Source: Acheta domesticus (taxonomy: Eukaryota; Arthropoda; Insecta; Orthoptera; Gryllidae). From it: a stretch of 64,000 nt of DNA. This document shows, one piece after another, positions 1 to 13,436 of this stretch (position 1 is its first letter; every line of letters starts with the position of its first letter). The notes under the pieces are model-generated. The model was not told where the DNA came from. It made no database searches and saw only the letters and a list, made by a program, of their open reading frames with translations. Position numbers and translations under genes: made by a program. The stretch covers positions 138,282,303 through 138,346,302 of the forward strand of contig JAHLJT010009436.1 in assembly GCA_031308135.1 (NCBI GenBank), read 5' to 3'.

Positions 1-1010
1 AAGGTATACCAGAATACCTATTAAAGATCACGGAGAGTTTCTTCTCGAACAGTTCATTTATCGTAAAAGTCAATGCAGATATATCTACCCCACACACTAT
101 TGCGGAGTACCAAAGGGTTCAGTTATCTCTCCCTTACTGTTTAACATTTTCAGCCATGATATTCCAATTGAAGGCGACTCCAACGTAGCTTTATGCGCTG
201 ATGATATTGCACTATTCACCTCTCACAGTGATATCATAATAGCGAAGGAGAATATTCAAAACGATGTAAACAATTATATTAAATAGACTCAGAAATGGAG
301 AATAAAGCTCAATCATAATAAGTGTCAGGCAAAGATTACATTACGCCGACCGAAAAATCCCCCCGAACTTAACATCAATGGAAATCGCATCCCGTGGACT
401 TCTTCACCTAGTACCTAGTATTTGACACTACCTAGGAGTATTATTTGACAAAAGATTAACGTGGAAACCCCATTTCCACGCAACTGCTAATAAAGCTTTG
501 GTCAAAACGTCGAAAATGTTTCCTTTAATTTACTCTAGATCTCTCACTAGTATCGAAAGCCGAATATTACTGGACAAATAAATTATTGAACCCACTCTAA
601 CCTATGCATCTCCAATATGGGGTGGCGCAGCACCCAGTAGCCTTCAAAAGTTAGTTGCATTCCAAAATAAGTTCCTAAGAAAGACCCTTAAGCCACCATG
701 ATTTATTCCAAACTCCCAAATTCATCGCGAGCTAAATATATTGTCATTAAACGAACACATCAACAAAATAGCTGACCACTTCTTTCAAAATCTTTACTCT
801 TCCCCCTGTTCCACAATATTTAATCTGGGCCGCCGTGCTTCATGGCTCCGTATTAAATCAAAATTCTCCAAGGATAGACTAAGGCCACCGTAACTTCTGT
901 TTCAACACCTTTCCTAGCACTACCTAAATTTCAACGTAACACCTCAAACCTGAACCAAGAAGCCTGAATCAAATCATCGAACCTTAGACCATGTTTTCAC
1001 GAGTAGGAAT
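1..1010 (+). pseudogene. Jockey-like LINE reverse transcriptase relic
   Basis: Frame-broken reading shows a non-LTR reverse transcriptase from the palm domain onward. There is an SPLLFNIF block near 125-150 and an ADD catalytic box at 197-205. Further on are LGVLFDKRLTWKPH-like residues (about 430-480), an ASPIWGGA block (about 605-635) and a QIHRELNI block (about 720-745). These blocks occur in this order in jockey-clade elements. Several stops and shifts show it is dead. The 5' part lies outside the window. It appears to end near 1,010, where a second LINE fragment begins. Confidence 0.8.
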
Positions 1011-1089
1011 GAATACTCATTTGCTATGGATGATCATATCCAAAACGTTATAATATAAAATGTACTGTTGTCAAACCCCTCGAGAAGAC

Positions 1090-2215
1090 AGAAATGGCGA
1101 ACGAGAAGAAATACATTTTAAAAAATGCAAGTATCTGGGGTCTACGATACACTAATCAACTGGATAAGATACAAATAAACTTCTACAAACGTCTTTTGGG
1201 ACTATCGAGAAGAACTCCTGGGTACATGATTAGAAAGGAAACTGGCTCAACTAAGACTCAGAAGTAATTAAAATATTATTGACTTACATGACAAAATTGT
1301 TCTCTACGGAGCCTTGTCCATACCCACGTGTAATCTTTAACAAACTTTTAGAATGAAGAAATGCATAACCAAATTCTAGTAAATACAACTGGGTGTCCGT
1401 TCTGGACAGATTAATGAATGGTTTGGGCTTTCACAACTAAATTACGCAGCTAGTGTGAATAATACTAGTGCAATCAGAAATAGCATTCCCTCGATTATTG
1501 CAACAATTGTAGGTAAAACCTTTTTGAACGATATGCGTAGAATCATAAATTCATCATACAGTGCAATATATCGAGAAATTAGGGATTTGCAATCTACAGA
1601 AACAGAGAAATACCTAACTTTGGCTCTTCCCAATTTCATTTCTAGAGTAGTCGCTCAAATCAGGATGTCCAGTGACAAAGAAATCAACATCAATAGTAGA
1701 AATATGTGGCACAAAATACACTCAGATTCAATCTGCTCACTATGTTATACGAATACTGATGAAAACCTGAAACATATTTTATGTGAGTGCCCAATTTATA
1801 AAAGGATTAGAGGACCATACCAAAAAGATGTATAATCTTTTCCAAACTGTCTCATTAAGCTAAACTCTGAAAGATCTAAAACTCTGTACAATGTTATTTC
1901 ATCAATTCTGAAATTACGAGTATTTATTATTAATGAATACTTCAAGCTAAATTCAACAGGTCTCTCTTGACGCAGGTTGTTCTGTATAAAATTGTATATT
2001 ATATTGTCTTAATTATTTTGTATTTTATGTCATTGTATTATTTTGTTATTGTTACTGTATTATATCAATTTGTTGTGTGGTTTATATTGTATCTTGTACT
2101 AACTACTTTATGCTGTTAGAGATTATTTGTAATGAAATTGTTTGCAATAGAGCTGTGATTATACACTGCAATTTGTAATAGGTTAATCCAGCAAACAAAT
2201 AAAATTGAATTGAAA
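1090..2215 (+). pseudogene. 3' end of a second LINE with CCHC-like C-terminal finger
   Basis: A KRLLGLSRRTPGYMIRKE-like stretch (about 1,185-1,245) is typical of the post-RT region of several insect LINE clades. An open 126-codon segment at 1,455-1,835 ends in a Cys-X2-Cys ... His-X3-Cys-X-Cys cluster (residues about 95-115), the zinc-finger-like tail of these reverse transcriptases. An AT-rich 3' UTR and an A-rich tail with GAAATT repeats end it near 2,215. The clade is not resolved. Confidence 0.65.
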
Positions 2216-2400
2216 TTGAAATATTTCCTTTCTATCATTAGGAAACCGAAAAATTAAGAAAATATAAAAAAAATGTATTTTGGGCGGCAATAGATGGCAA
2301 CTGGCAAGAGTATGTGGCAATTCAGAATAGCAAGTCCAGACCCAAGGAAATATAAAACTAATATGAGAAAGTATGTGCCATTCTGTAGTGCCACTAGTGT
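2215..2400 (-). repeat. Family A repeat fragment
   Basis: Matches one end of the 1.5-kb family A repeat described at 15,960. It contains the 'GGCGGCAATAGATGGCAACT' stretch and runs to the characteristic terminus GTGCCACTAGTG near 2,385-2,400. It abuts the LINE tail, so the LINE probably inserted into this copy. Confidence 0.65.
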
Positions 2401-2484
2401 CATCTGTAGGGTGTTAATAACTTGTTCAAATAATTACCTTTTACAATTCCAGATACATAATTTGTATGTATGTGCTTTGGCGCA

Positions 2485-2765
2485 ATAGCCTCTGAGGAAG
2501 CCTGGATCTACCAGCAGCGTCACAGCCTTGTGGCCTTGGGTGAAGGGGTACTTGTAGTTAGCACATAGCCATCCTTACACCCTATCGCTAGTCTTCCCAA
2601 CCTGAGAAGTGAGTTTTTTCATCGTCATGCAGCAACTTATAAAGGAAAGGAAAGGAGAGAAGGAGAGAGAGGAAAACTCACATTATAATCTTGCCCGACT
2701 GGGACTCGAACCCAGGGTAACGTCATGGAAAGCGAGCACGTTGACCAATGAGCTACGTGTGAGGG
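2485..2765 (-). mobile_element. tRNA-derived SINE
   Basis: Read on the minus strand, the head at about 2,765-2,690 resembles a tRNA gene. It has an A-box-like TAGCTCATTGGTCAA and a B box GGGTTCGAGTCCC (complement of 2,700-2,713) with 32 bases between them. No clean tRNA cloverleaf is complete. A non-tRNA body with a CT/GA-rich stretch follows, ending near 2,485. I call it a SINE rather than a functional tRNA. Confidence 0.6.
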
Positions 2766-3029
2766 TTAGATATACAATTTACGTTTTTCTAAATACACCT
2801 ATTAAGCTGTTTCTTCGATTTATTTTACTGTGCTCGTGTCATTATTTCTTAAACGCTTCGAATCTTGAGGAGGTGACACACATAGTTGCATCTATTTATT
2901 TTTCCTACGTGCCAAAACATGTCAAACAGTTAAAAATACGCAAGATACTATCATTCGCCGTCCGCATGACCTACAATTTTACCTACATTAAATTACATCC
3001 TCCGGCAACATCTCCATCAAGATCGTGAA

Positions 3030-3620
3030 AACAGCTGCAAATAGACCATGAGAAGTATCCAATTTGCCGGTGCAACCCCGCGAAGAGAAACGCAACACCT
3101 CTCGTTCCGGGCAAACGTCGAAAGTGTAAAGAGAACTAATTGGGTCGCCTTCGCTGCAAGCGAGGCCTGCGCGCGAATTTGCATTCACTTCGATTTAATT
3201 GATCCCGCGCTTGAGCTCCGAGCTCAGATTGAGCCCGCCGCGCCGCCGAGGAGCACAAATTCGCGCACATCCAAGGCGAGCGCAACCGGCGAAGCGCAGG
3301 CCTAGCAACGCGGGCGGAGCAAGGGCTTTGTACCGAACAGATCTCTCCTCAGGATTGAGCGATTTATTGATTGTGATTCCGGTCGGGCCCATCAACTGCT
3401 AAGGGCGTTAGTCCCGTCAGTTTTGCTCGGGGGGGGGTGATGTTGCCCCGCTGGATGGTGAGATCTGGTGCCGACCTACCGCCAGCTAGCGGGGTTTTTC
3501 CCGAACCAGGTATCTCCCACCAGAGGGGGCCCCACCGACCCAGCCGAGGGCAAGCTCTAAACTCCCGACCGATCTGTAAACGATTTATCGGTAGTGTTGT
3601 TAATATGAGACGGATAGAAA
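3030..3620. other. GC-rich anonymous block
   Basis: A CpG-rich stretch in an AT-rich setting, with a run of nine G at about 3,430. Short overlapping open frames occur on both strands, as expected of GC-rich DNA, and none resembles a known protein. It could be repeat debris. I assign no function. Confidence 0.3.
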
Positions 3621-4079
3621 TGTTTTTTTAAGAAAAAGAAAAGAAAAACGTTTTCGGTATCAGGCATGAGCCGAAATGCCTGGTGTATATTTTTTATTGG
3701 GGAGTTCATAGGTTCAGGATATTTCGAAGGTGGGTTGGCTACCTCCCCTCTATTCTGTATTGTATAGAATACTATCTTTCAGTTTACTGGGAATTGATTA
3801 TTTTGTAGGATACTTAAGACAATTTTTTTCTATGAATTCTAGACTGCTTAGTCTGACCTTTAGAAATGTTGAATATTCTATGAAGTAAGTATTGTGCCAG
3901 TTTTTCTTTTAAATGCAAAACAATACGCGATATGCCAATGTAAATGAAGGAGCAGGGTAGGAGGAGACAAAGCACAGTCCCTCTCCCGAAGACACTCTGG
4001 TACTTGAAGCAGCGATGGAGGCCCATAGGGACGAGCCTTCTGCCAAGGAGAAGGAACTGGGAGGGAGAAAAGGAAGGAA

Positions 4080-4275
4080 GGCGTGCGGCTGAGCTCCGAG
4101 CGCTCACACGCCTCTTCGCCGCGCAGCGCTTGGCAGTGTCGCGGGGCGCAGAGCGCGACAGAAGAGGAGAGCAGAGAGGAGATAACGCAGAAGCCACTGC
4201 CCGTGCCAGCGCCAGCGCCTACACCATCTCTCCAGTAGCACACACGCGCCGCGCCGAGCCGCCTCAGTTAAAGGA
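4080..4275. other. GC-rich anonymous block
   Basis: A 200-base CpG-rich island with open frames on both strands (113-127 codons) whose residues are low-complexity Arg/Ala/Ser. I recognise no protein family and see no splice structure tying it to a gene. The flanks 3,620-4,080 and 4,285-5,740 are AT-rich with no feature I can support. Confidence 0.25.
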
Positions 4276-5744
4276 GACGTGTTAACACTGTACTAGAAAG
4301 CCGACAATGCTGTTCGACCTACAAAGAACGAGAGAAGTGAAAAGAACTATCTTCAACAGAATTGTATTTATTTACTTGTTTAATTTTGAAAAACCTGGGT
4401 GATATTGCGTACATTAGATTATATTTTGGGTTTAAAATATTTTTACATAGTATATACGTATTTCATACTATGTTTAACTTCTTGTTATTACATTTTAAAC
4501 TCGCTTCTATTTTTCTGAATCATCAGTATTAGCACAAATTCTTTTTCCTCATTTACAATAAAGAGTCATTTGCCTAATTGAATGACTGTGTGAAAAAATA
4601 GCACTAGTTCAGAAAGTTTATTCTGAGATAATTCAAGTTTTAACCTTTGATTAGATATGACAAAACACGAGATATAAACAATTTTCTTATTTCATAAACG
4701 TTGTACCAAGCGATATGAATATGTTTTGAGGAATAATTGCGATAAAAACTTTATTAATAATGTGTTATAATTCAAACAAAAACTATGGGTACTGTTTTTC
4801 ATCTCAACGAAGATTTACCTACCAAATTTCTTGCAAAATAACAATTCACCACAAAAATACCTCATTTTATTTTTGTAAGAGTACACATAAGTGAAATAAT
4901 TTGAGGTCGTCCATATATCAAGTTGAAACTTTAAGTAGGGCACATATATTTTGACCTTTTTCTTTTCAAGATATTTTTTGTGATCAGGCTGTGTTTTCAC
5001 GTTCAATTCACTCAGTGTAAACTTCACAGAATCTGATGAATCTGATGTGAATTTTTCGTTGGAAGGGATTCTGTGTGTTCTTTCATCTTAACAACATTTC
5101 CGTTCCTGATAGCTTGAGGTCTGTTGTTAAGCTTGAGGCCCGTCTTTACATCTTTTGGAGACAGATGATAGATCTGACAAAAGAATTCGTGTCGGTCGTG
5201 ATAATCCTTTTAAACTTGTGAAAACTTGTTTACAAACTTGACTGTGAACACATTCTTTCAAAGCAAATTAACGAAAATTACTGGGTCTTCCCATACTGTT
5301 ACACTCACCTCTCGCTCTTCGATTCATTTCAGGCATGCTTTCGAACAGTATAAAAACAAGCAAATTACATCAGCCCCGTACTACTAGCAAATAACAAATG
5401 CGAACCATCTGCTGCGTGCAGATCGAGTCCCCAGAGACCTAAAATCCTGAGTGGAAGAGGAGTACATGTCCAGGACAGGTATTGTTTTTTCACTCATTAA
5501 AGAGAAGAGGCTGACTGACAAAGTCAAATGACCTCATATTGAACTGTCTTCAGTCTCAACTTTTAGTTCCGGGCCTTCTGCACTAATTTCTGTTAAAAAT
5601 TAAAATGACCAATTTCTTTCACTCACCCATTCGATTGTTTTTGCAATAGTTCAGGACTGTCATCGTTTACTTTCATTGCCATTATTTACATCAATTTACA
5701 AGTCAAACAATCAGTACACTAGTAACCATCTGTAGTTGAAATAT

Positions 5745-5885
5745 GACTCAGCTGAATCTGAGTTCATCGAAATCTCAGAAATAATAGAAATGTGTGAAAA
5801 TCAGAAATAATAGAATGTGAGTCCATCGAAATCTCAGAAATAATGTGTGAATCTGAGTTCATCGAAACCTCAGAAATAATAGAGC
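5745..5885. repeat. Imperfect tandem repeat, about 50-bp unit
   Basis: Three to four imperfect copies of a unit built on 'GAGTTCATCGAAATCTCAGA' followed by AATAAT. Copies start near 5,757, 5,820 and 5,856, with a partial copy near 5,800. From here to 8,420 the sequence is AT-rich with no gene I can support. Confidence 0.6.
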
Positions 5886-8130
5886 GAGGAAATAATTAGC
5901 ATCGACAATAAATTTGTAGCGTCCCAAATGCCAAGGAAAGGAGATGCCATTTGAATGTCAACCACTCGTTGAAGGTAAACCAAGAAGAATAAAGTATTAA
6001 AAACTAACATGCCGAGAAAACTATATATAAGAAATTAAAGAACCTTAAAAATATAAAAAGTCATGCGACACCAGCAAAATAAACTAATCTATAATTTTAA
6101 TTTTAAATATACGTATAAATTGAGGGAAAACTAAGCAGCCTTTACCCACGTGAGAAGTATCAGTGATTTTCTTAGTAATCTAGGGAGATAGAAAAAATAG
6201 GAAAAACTATGAAATAGTTTGATTTTGTCTGAAAATGCATATATTTTATACCGTTAATCGCAATTTCTAATACTTGATGTTAGAACTGTATTCTCTTACT
6301 CAGTGCAATACTGCTTATGACACAGCTGACGCCGTGCGTCGAGAAAGAAAAAAAGCTTCAGTATTCACGTTTTCAGAACAGCCAACCTTTGCTACTTGAC
6401 CGCATTTTCCACACACTCGATAACAGCATTTTGTAGCATTTTTGCAGGGCATTAGTAAATACATAAATGCACGAAGATATCTTGAATACGCAGAACAAGC
6501 AAAATGACCGTTACCGTCGTTTTAGTGTTACTGAGCCTCAGCTTGCACGGAACAGTATCCGTACGTTTCAACTACATCCGGGTAAACAACATTTACGACT
6601 ACAATCCCTCGAGGACAACTGTTTCCAGACTCGAATTGGTAGTTATCCATAGAGCGACAAATTGACATGTCAAATGAAACGAAGACCATCGTCGCTACGC
6701 TTCTATTTGAATTCATTTTAAAAATGCTCTTGAAAAAATTGTATATTTTAAATTTAGTTGATTTGGATTTATTTATTTTAACATTTCAAACAGTGAAACC
6801 TGTGAATGAAACACTAACGTATGAATTGTCAGCTACAAAGAACATGTTCGTGTTTGATCTTATTCAGAACGTCTTTAGACTCACACCTGTTTCGGATACA
6901 TATTTGTTAAAATATGAAGGTCTATTATGTTGGACTCGTGGCATACTAGGTCAGGTAGAACTAGGCATCTGTGGGCACTTTCCGTTAAACAAAGGTTGCG
7001 TAAACTCCTACGTGTAAAACTAGTCCATATTCTGAATGTGCATCGATTTTTCACTTGTATAAATTAGAGAGATCGGTTTTTTTCAGCTGGGAACACTAAT
7101 CACAGAGAAATCATTGATATTTGGACGGAGGCATAATAAATTAGATGTCGTGATAAATTAGTAAGAGTGAATTTGTAAATTAAATGATCAACATAATACA
7201 GAAACAATATATATTATTTCCTCTTTGTATGTGTATTCTTATCACCCAAAGAGTACATTGGCTGCCCTGAGAGGAGACGTGTAGTATTTTGTATCATATA
7301 CCGTAGATAGGAAATTTAAAAGCTGTAGGAATATTCGATATTTTAATTTTAGAGGATATGTTACATGAAGCACTAACTTCACTTTAAATTTTTTCTCCAA
7401 AATGTCTTCAATTACTTTTTTTGCTAGCATAAAAAATATACACTTTTAATTAAAATCTCTGATTTGAATTAAAATATCCAATTTTATTTATATTTTTAAT
7501 TAAAAACTGAAAATTTTGAAGTTTGAAAAAGTTGACGTTGCAAATATTTTTGCCTCCATATTATTAAATAAGAAGGATTTTAGTAAATGAAGTTTTGTTT
7601 TTCAAATTAAATCTATAATGGCATGTACATGATTTTGAAAATACGAGTAGTTCTTACGTACTTTTGTGTGTAATAGTGTCAATTGAAAACTATGTAAACA
7701 AGATATATTTTAAAAATTGTTCCAATTGCATTTCCAATAAGGTCAGGTTATGTTTTTAAAACCATATAATATGAATGTACTGAACGATCGTTTCTGTAAA
7801 ATGTTTTCAATTCATCTGTGTATGATTGTTTTGTATTGTGAATATACTAGTCAACAGATTGCAGAGTTAGGTCTCGTCCGTTTATCAGCAAGTTCAAGCT
7901 GGCATAGTTCAAGACATCCATTGAACTTTTATGTCTACGCAGAGAAATATTCTCAGAATCGGTGATTGTGCTCAGTAAGTGATAATGTAATCACCGATTA
8001 CAAGGGTTATACTAATACAGACTGCATCTGAGGTTTTGGGTAATTCAATTTGAACATACGTTGCTACAAACATTCTACGGCTTTCTATGTATTCTATTAA
8101 TTCTTTGTTTCTTTTTTAATAAGGTATATC

Positions 8131-8192
8131 CCGATTCATTTAAATTAAGAATGGAAATATCCGATTCATTTAAATTGAGAATGGAAATATCT
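8131..8192. repeat. Two-copy 29-31-bp direct repeat
   Basis: The unit CCGATTCATTTAAATT-(A/G)-AGAATGGAAATAT occurs twice head to tail with one clear mismatch. It looks like a simple local duplication. Confidence 0.7.
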
Positions 8193-8419
8193 TCAGAAAT
8201 TCACGTTGCAGAAAAAAGACTGAGACGTACGTACGAAAAAAAGACTGAGAATGTACGAGATAAGTAAGCATTTTCGAAGAAAAACACATCTGTAGTTTAA
8301 ATGGCGTGGTTTAATTTTAAAATTTAAAACGAAAATCTAAATTTGTGCTGCATATTTAGAGTTTGTGAAAAAAATACTAGCAACTTTTGCAGGAAATATT
8401 TTTTCCATTATGGGACCGG

Positions 8420-8850
8420 ATGAGCCACTGTGAGCGAAGGTGAGCTCTCAGTTGGATGCGCAAATATTAGCGAATCCTGTCCAACACAGTGGATTGGCGG
8501 CCCACGCAGCCGAGCCCGGCGCGGGACTGATTTCTGTCAGGGACAAAGTTACGAAAATCGCAGTATACGTTGTGTCGATGGACGCCACTCAGCGGCAGGC
8601 GAAATGGCTTCGGGAGGGGACTGCAAGGCGGGTGAACGTGTATGAGCCATCGGCTTCAAAGCGCAAGGCACAGGGGTAACCCAAATGTTATCGGGGCATT
8701 CTGCCCCGAGCAAGGTCGCAATATGGCGGCCGGAAAGTTGGCACCTGCGCCAAGGACGTGGCGTCTCCTGGACAGCCAAGTAGATGCGAATATTACTTTT
8801 CGCATTCTGGTCTTCGTACAAAACAGTGTGCGCAAACATGCAAGTAGGTG
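8420..8850. other. GC-rich anonymous block
   Basis: A sharply bounded stretch richer in G+C than its surroundings, with open frames of 70-96 codons on both strands and no recognisable domain. It may be degraded transposon sequence. 8,850-10,060 holds nothing else I can identify beyond a similar GC-rich patch at about 9,830-9,960. Confidence 0.25.
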
Positions 8851-10059
8851 GGAATATAATTCGAAAGCTATATAGAATGTTTTGTAATTTTAAGACATTA
8901 ATAGCGGTACTGAACTTATTGAAAATCTTTTTGCCTTGGACATCTTGAAAATCAGATCACAAAACAGTGTGAAGTTGGATATTTGCAGACTGTCAAGCAT
9001 CTAAAATGTTATAGTAAAATGTAAATGCAAACATTTGATTTATACTACCAGATATTTCGAAAATATTTGTTGTAGAAGAAATATTTTATTTGAATTATTA
9101 ATATAATTCGTACAAAATGTTATGAGGGGTTTTTATTTTAAAAAGTATGTGTTATAGGTTAAGACAGTTTAAAAAGAGGTTTTACATTGATAAATGGGAT
9201 GTGAACCAACTGAGAATTTATTTGACTCGAAATAATTGTACAAATGAATTTTATTTAGCTCTTTTATTATCTTAATCGTCTAGAACATTCTTTTAAAGTT
9301 GATAATTGTAAATATTAAACAGTTCGTATAATTAAGAAAATGACCCCAACGGGTTTGTTGCACCCAATTCGAAGCTTCCCCTCACTGCGAACTTGTCATC
9401 GGGGCCGCGAAACACTAGGCGTTTGCTAAACCGTCCTGAAGGTTCCTAACTTGTCCTTTCGTCAACAGGCGCTACTTACCTACAGTACCGGCAGCGTATA
9501 AGCTACATTGACACTTCTCTCGCCACTGCTGTGGCGCGTCATGTAACCTGCTCTGAAGCAATCAGCTTGCAATAATTTGTTTACTTTCTCAGAGACTGGG
9601 TTAAACGTTGCCGCACATCTGACACACATACATCTGACATTCATGGAGGCTATTAAGTTCAGCTGTGACGAAGTTTATGAACGACATAAGATCGCTTGTC
9701 GGTAAGAGGTAATGATTTTAAATTTCATTTATCGGTCGTGTAGGTGGAACCACGTGCGTATTAATGTATTAATGTGTGGCAACAGGGCATCGAACTGTCA
9801 GAATCGCTTGTACGCTGCCGGTACTGTAGTACTCACTTCGCGTCTTCCCTCTCAACCGTAAAGGCCCTCTCCCCGCGCTAACTCCCTTCTCAGCTCGGAG
9901 CTCCACTCGGAGCCAGCGCGAGCGCTCGTGCTCGTATGAAGCGAGTTGTTGGGCAGGCCTCATTTACGTGCTTCTCGGTGTTTCAAGGCTACTTTTACGT
10001 TGCTTTTTACTATTACCATTAAAATCTCTGTAGATTTTTTCTAATTTTCAATTATTCTC

Positions 10060-10150
10060 TAAAAAAGATGGAAGAGTGTGGTCAGGCAGAAGAGCAGGTT
10101 AAATGGCCTGAGCCTCGCCACCAATAAAGATTATTTATTTATTTAAAAAT
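10060..10150 (+). repeat. Retroelement 3' tail
   Basis: A GC-richer stretch ends in AATAAAGATTATTTATTTATTTA, a simple TTTA-type tail of the kind that closes LINE or SINE insertions. The body upstream is not recognised. Confidence 0.35.
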
Positions 10151-10254
10151 TATTCATAGTGTATTATTTTTATCATTTTGTTTGGTCATCCCCGCATTTA
10201 TCGATGGCCGAACACCTCGCCAGTGATTCAGTGATTATTGTCCATTAATCCCAA

Positions 10255-10435
10255 TTTAAATTTACTAGCGCACCCGTGCGAGAACTCTCACATGTTAAAT
10301 CCCACCTTTCCCTATCCCTTTGTCTATCCTTTCTATTAAGAAGGAACGTTGTTAATGAAACGTGTTTATTTGTATAAAAATGTATAAATGTAAATTCTAA
10401 CGAACTTACAGAATATCAAATAAAAATAAAAATAC
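10255..10435 (+). repeat. Family C repeat, copy 1
   Basis: Shares about 170 bases with 15,035-15,195 and, inverted, with 37,930-38,100. Common blocks are GAACTCTCACATGTTAAA with CCCAC, a 'GAAACGTG-TTATTTGT' block, and an end rich in ATATCAAATAAAAATAAAA. The A-rich 3' end suggests a retroelement tail. Confidence 0.6.
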
Positions 10436-12025
10436 ACTTAATGTTGGAAACAAATTTTCAGTAAAGGTCCATTCAGCATTATAGAGAGATGTTCTTGGAA
10501 AAAATTCATACTTCTTCAAAAACAACATTTGAAGAAATCATTTAATCTTACTCAAAAGTTTGCTTTTCGCTTCCTATGATTGTCACAAACATTTTGTTGA
10601 CATGTTGAAAATGTTTTTACTCTTGAGAAGGCTAAGTAAAATAGTGAGAAAATACCGGATCGGGCAAGTAAAACCTTACTCTTTGCAATATTATTTAACT
10701 TTCCTTGATTTGATATGTGGAACAAGGGGGGGGGGTGGAGAGGCAGGGTGCCAGCTTGCTGGGGTGCGAAAATTGAAAATTTATTTCTATACTAAAAAGT
10801 ATTGGATTATTTTCTGCGTTCTAATGTGCCTCAAGAAAAACAATTCCGAACCAAAAACTAATCAAACTAATATTTTCACCTCTGAGTACTAAATACCATT
10901 TGTTACCATTAGAAACATTTTAAAGACAAATTTAAAACAATTTTAGACTTCACTTCGGTACATGCAAATGTTGCTCAAATGATTTGCGTATTGAATATGT
11001 TAACGAACCGACACCTTGAGTTTAATATCAAACGTCATTATTTACAATATGAATTTGCAGCTGGACGTTGATGTACATTAGGGGGTCCCTTATTTTCCGA
11101 CTTTCAAATTTTTGACCGCTCACCCCCCAATTTTGTTCGAATGACCTTGAAACATGCATATACAAAATTTTGTTGAAATCGGAGTTTTCTAACCCGTGCC
11201 AACTTGAGCGCGAATTCGCGTGACGGAAATGCCAGAGCTATCACCAACCGCTGAGTCAGGCCCGAGCACAACAATACATGAATTTTAATCGATCGTGTCA
11301 CTCGTTTTTAAGGTTGCTATTCTAACGTAATGTCATATGTAAGTGTCATATGCAGTGCCGAAGAACGTGTGTTTTAATAGGAGATAGTATTAATTATTTA
11401 TATAAAACTCCAAATAACTGGACACAACTTACCATGAAATAAACAAGTGCTTCAAGTTTTATTTTATAGCATTTAAGAAGTAAAATGAACAGTTAGTGCA
11501 AGCGCTAAACTTGTGGTTCGTAAGTGCATGATATTTTGGAAAAAAGCAAGAATTCCGACAAGAGCTAATCAGCATTGTTCGCAAAAACTTTACTTATACT
11601 ATTCGGAGTGAAGAAAATTACAAAAAAATGCAAGCAAATGTGAAGATATGTCGAAGCACCGTGGAAAGTTAAGTAATAATTTTTACAATCTATTTGATAT
11701 TGCACATCCGAATGATTTACAAATGATTACGTTGGAAGAAGACAGGATGTTTTTAGGCAGAAAGAGTCAGGATGTAAAAGCTATCTTGCAGAACTAGCCA
11801 AACATCGCGCGGATAGAGAAGAAACGGTGCAACAAAGATCAATACAATAAGAAAAAAGATTACAAATTCTTTGCTGTGATAAAACTACAACAAACATTTG
11901 ACGTTTTGAGTATACGTCTTTCTTGAAGAAAATTTGGACAGGGCATTGTTCTTTCCGTGCCGTCATCACATATTCAAACTTATTTTACAATGTGTGTTTT
12001 AATGTAAAATACGTAATGTAGCAAG

Positions 12026-13436
12026 CAGTGGCGTAGCCTGAGATTTGGCTTAGGGTATGTAACTAGAGAAATGAGAAAATAATTTAAAACTTTAATTATA
12101 ATTTAAATATTTCTCATTCACCAATACCATTTGTCACTTTGATCAATTAGAGCACACAAATTTTTATATTTAAAATAAAAACTGATCCAGTAAAAGTAAT
12201 AATGGCTCACGTACTTCATGTAGTTTACTGGTTGAAAGCTAGAAAAAGTTGACTTATGTTCACGACCTAGCAAAATATAAATGTGTGTCCATATACTTTA
12301 ATAAAAAGAGCACTATCAAACCCAATGATTTTCAAAATTGTCCAATTCATATCATTTCGAACCCAATAGAATTGGCATAACTTATAAAATGGAAAAATAT
12401 GATCTATAATAAAAATATAATAGGAAAGAGAAAATCAATCAATTTACAGGCACGTAATGAAAAGCAGTTGACAGTTGTTCTATTTGCTGCTTACATCAAG
12501 AGTTTCATCCAGTATGGCGGAGACAAACGAGGCTTTAGAAATTTTACTTTTAATTTCATGGGACATTACCGTGCTTACACTTGAAATCCAATGAATCTGA
12601 ATTTTTGGTGAAATTGCACGAAACACTGGGATTTTCATTTTATCCTTGTCAGTTTTATCATATTTCATTATTTCACTTATATGTCACGTGGAATTTTCTC
12701 TATTTGATGATCCCCTATTTTCATTATGGCTAGAAAATACAAGCCCTTGTCTTCCAAAAAAGCATACAACTGAATGAAGTGTGACAGAATTTCCCTATTT
12801 TCCCTTATACCACCGTTGTATTGCTCAACATAGCCTGTGTTGGCTGTTTAAATAAAATTCTATCCTCTCATATTTTTTACAAGTATTTTCAACTGTTTCT
12901 CACGTTCTATAATTTGTGCACAAAAATACGACTCCATAATTACGTAGGCACTTTGGATCGCGTGGTGCTCGCCATTCCAGGGCACAGATGTGTATTGCAC
13001 AGTCACATACCCTTGTGCATTCAACCAGCACAATCCCTAACCTAAATTGGCTACAAATATATAGTAGCTAAATGCATTAAAATAAGGTAATAAAACTTAA
13101 ATAAAGGGACAATGTTCATTAATTAACCTTGTTCTCTTACAAACACCGAAGAGATAAAATGAAGTTTCGTAAAGTTTCGCTTTCTCGTAGGCACCTTGGA
13201 TGTAACGGGTCACGGTGCATCTGATTCACAGCGCAGGCTTGGCGGCATTTCAAAATGATTCGTTCATCCTTGTGAAGAATCGAGTTCTCAATGGCGCAAT
13301 GTTTGAAATATAATGAAATATTTGTAGTAGAAAAAGAAAATAACAAGTTGATAATTTACAATCATTTTAAAATAAAATAGCTGATATTGTCAGGGTATGT
13401 AACACATCACCCACATCCATGGACGCTACGCCCCTG
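12026..13436 (-). mobile_element. Nested hAT element (ZMYM1-type transposase relic)
   Basis: The ends are CAGTGGCGTAGCC on the left and GCTACGCCCCTG on the right, a short imperfect inverted repeat. They are flanked by exact 8-bp copies GTAGCAAG (12,018-12,025 and 13,437-13,444). On the minus strand at 12,668-12,480 a 62-codon segment ends FVSAILDETLDVSSK, matching the catalytic-region block ('ILLDETTDVS') of the hAT/ZMYM1-like DUF4371 family. Stops and frame breaks follow at once, so the element is non-autonomous. Removing it restores continuity of the outer element. Confidence 0.8.
12480..12668 (-). pseudogene. hAT transposase fragment
   Basis: A 62-codon relic of a DUF4371/hAT transposase within the nested element. 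The C-terminal LDETLDVSSK carries the acidic residues of the first catalytic block. The downstream EQL-type continuation is disrupted by a stop and a frameshift, and no RNase H-like remainder is intact. Confidence 0.65.

Noticed and set aside
2690..2760. Possible functional tRNA gene
   Set aside because: A and B boxes are present but no complete cloverleaf, and a long non-tRNA body follows as in SINEs. The same holds at 14,269, 23,710, 33,885 and 63,960.
5349..5400. TATAAAAA considered as the missing gene 1 promoter
   Set aside because: No kB-like site at the right spacing, no ATG-NCTTTCGG and no GTGAGT follow it.
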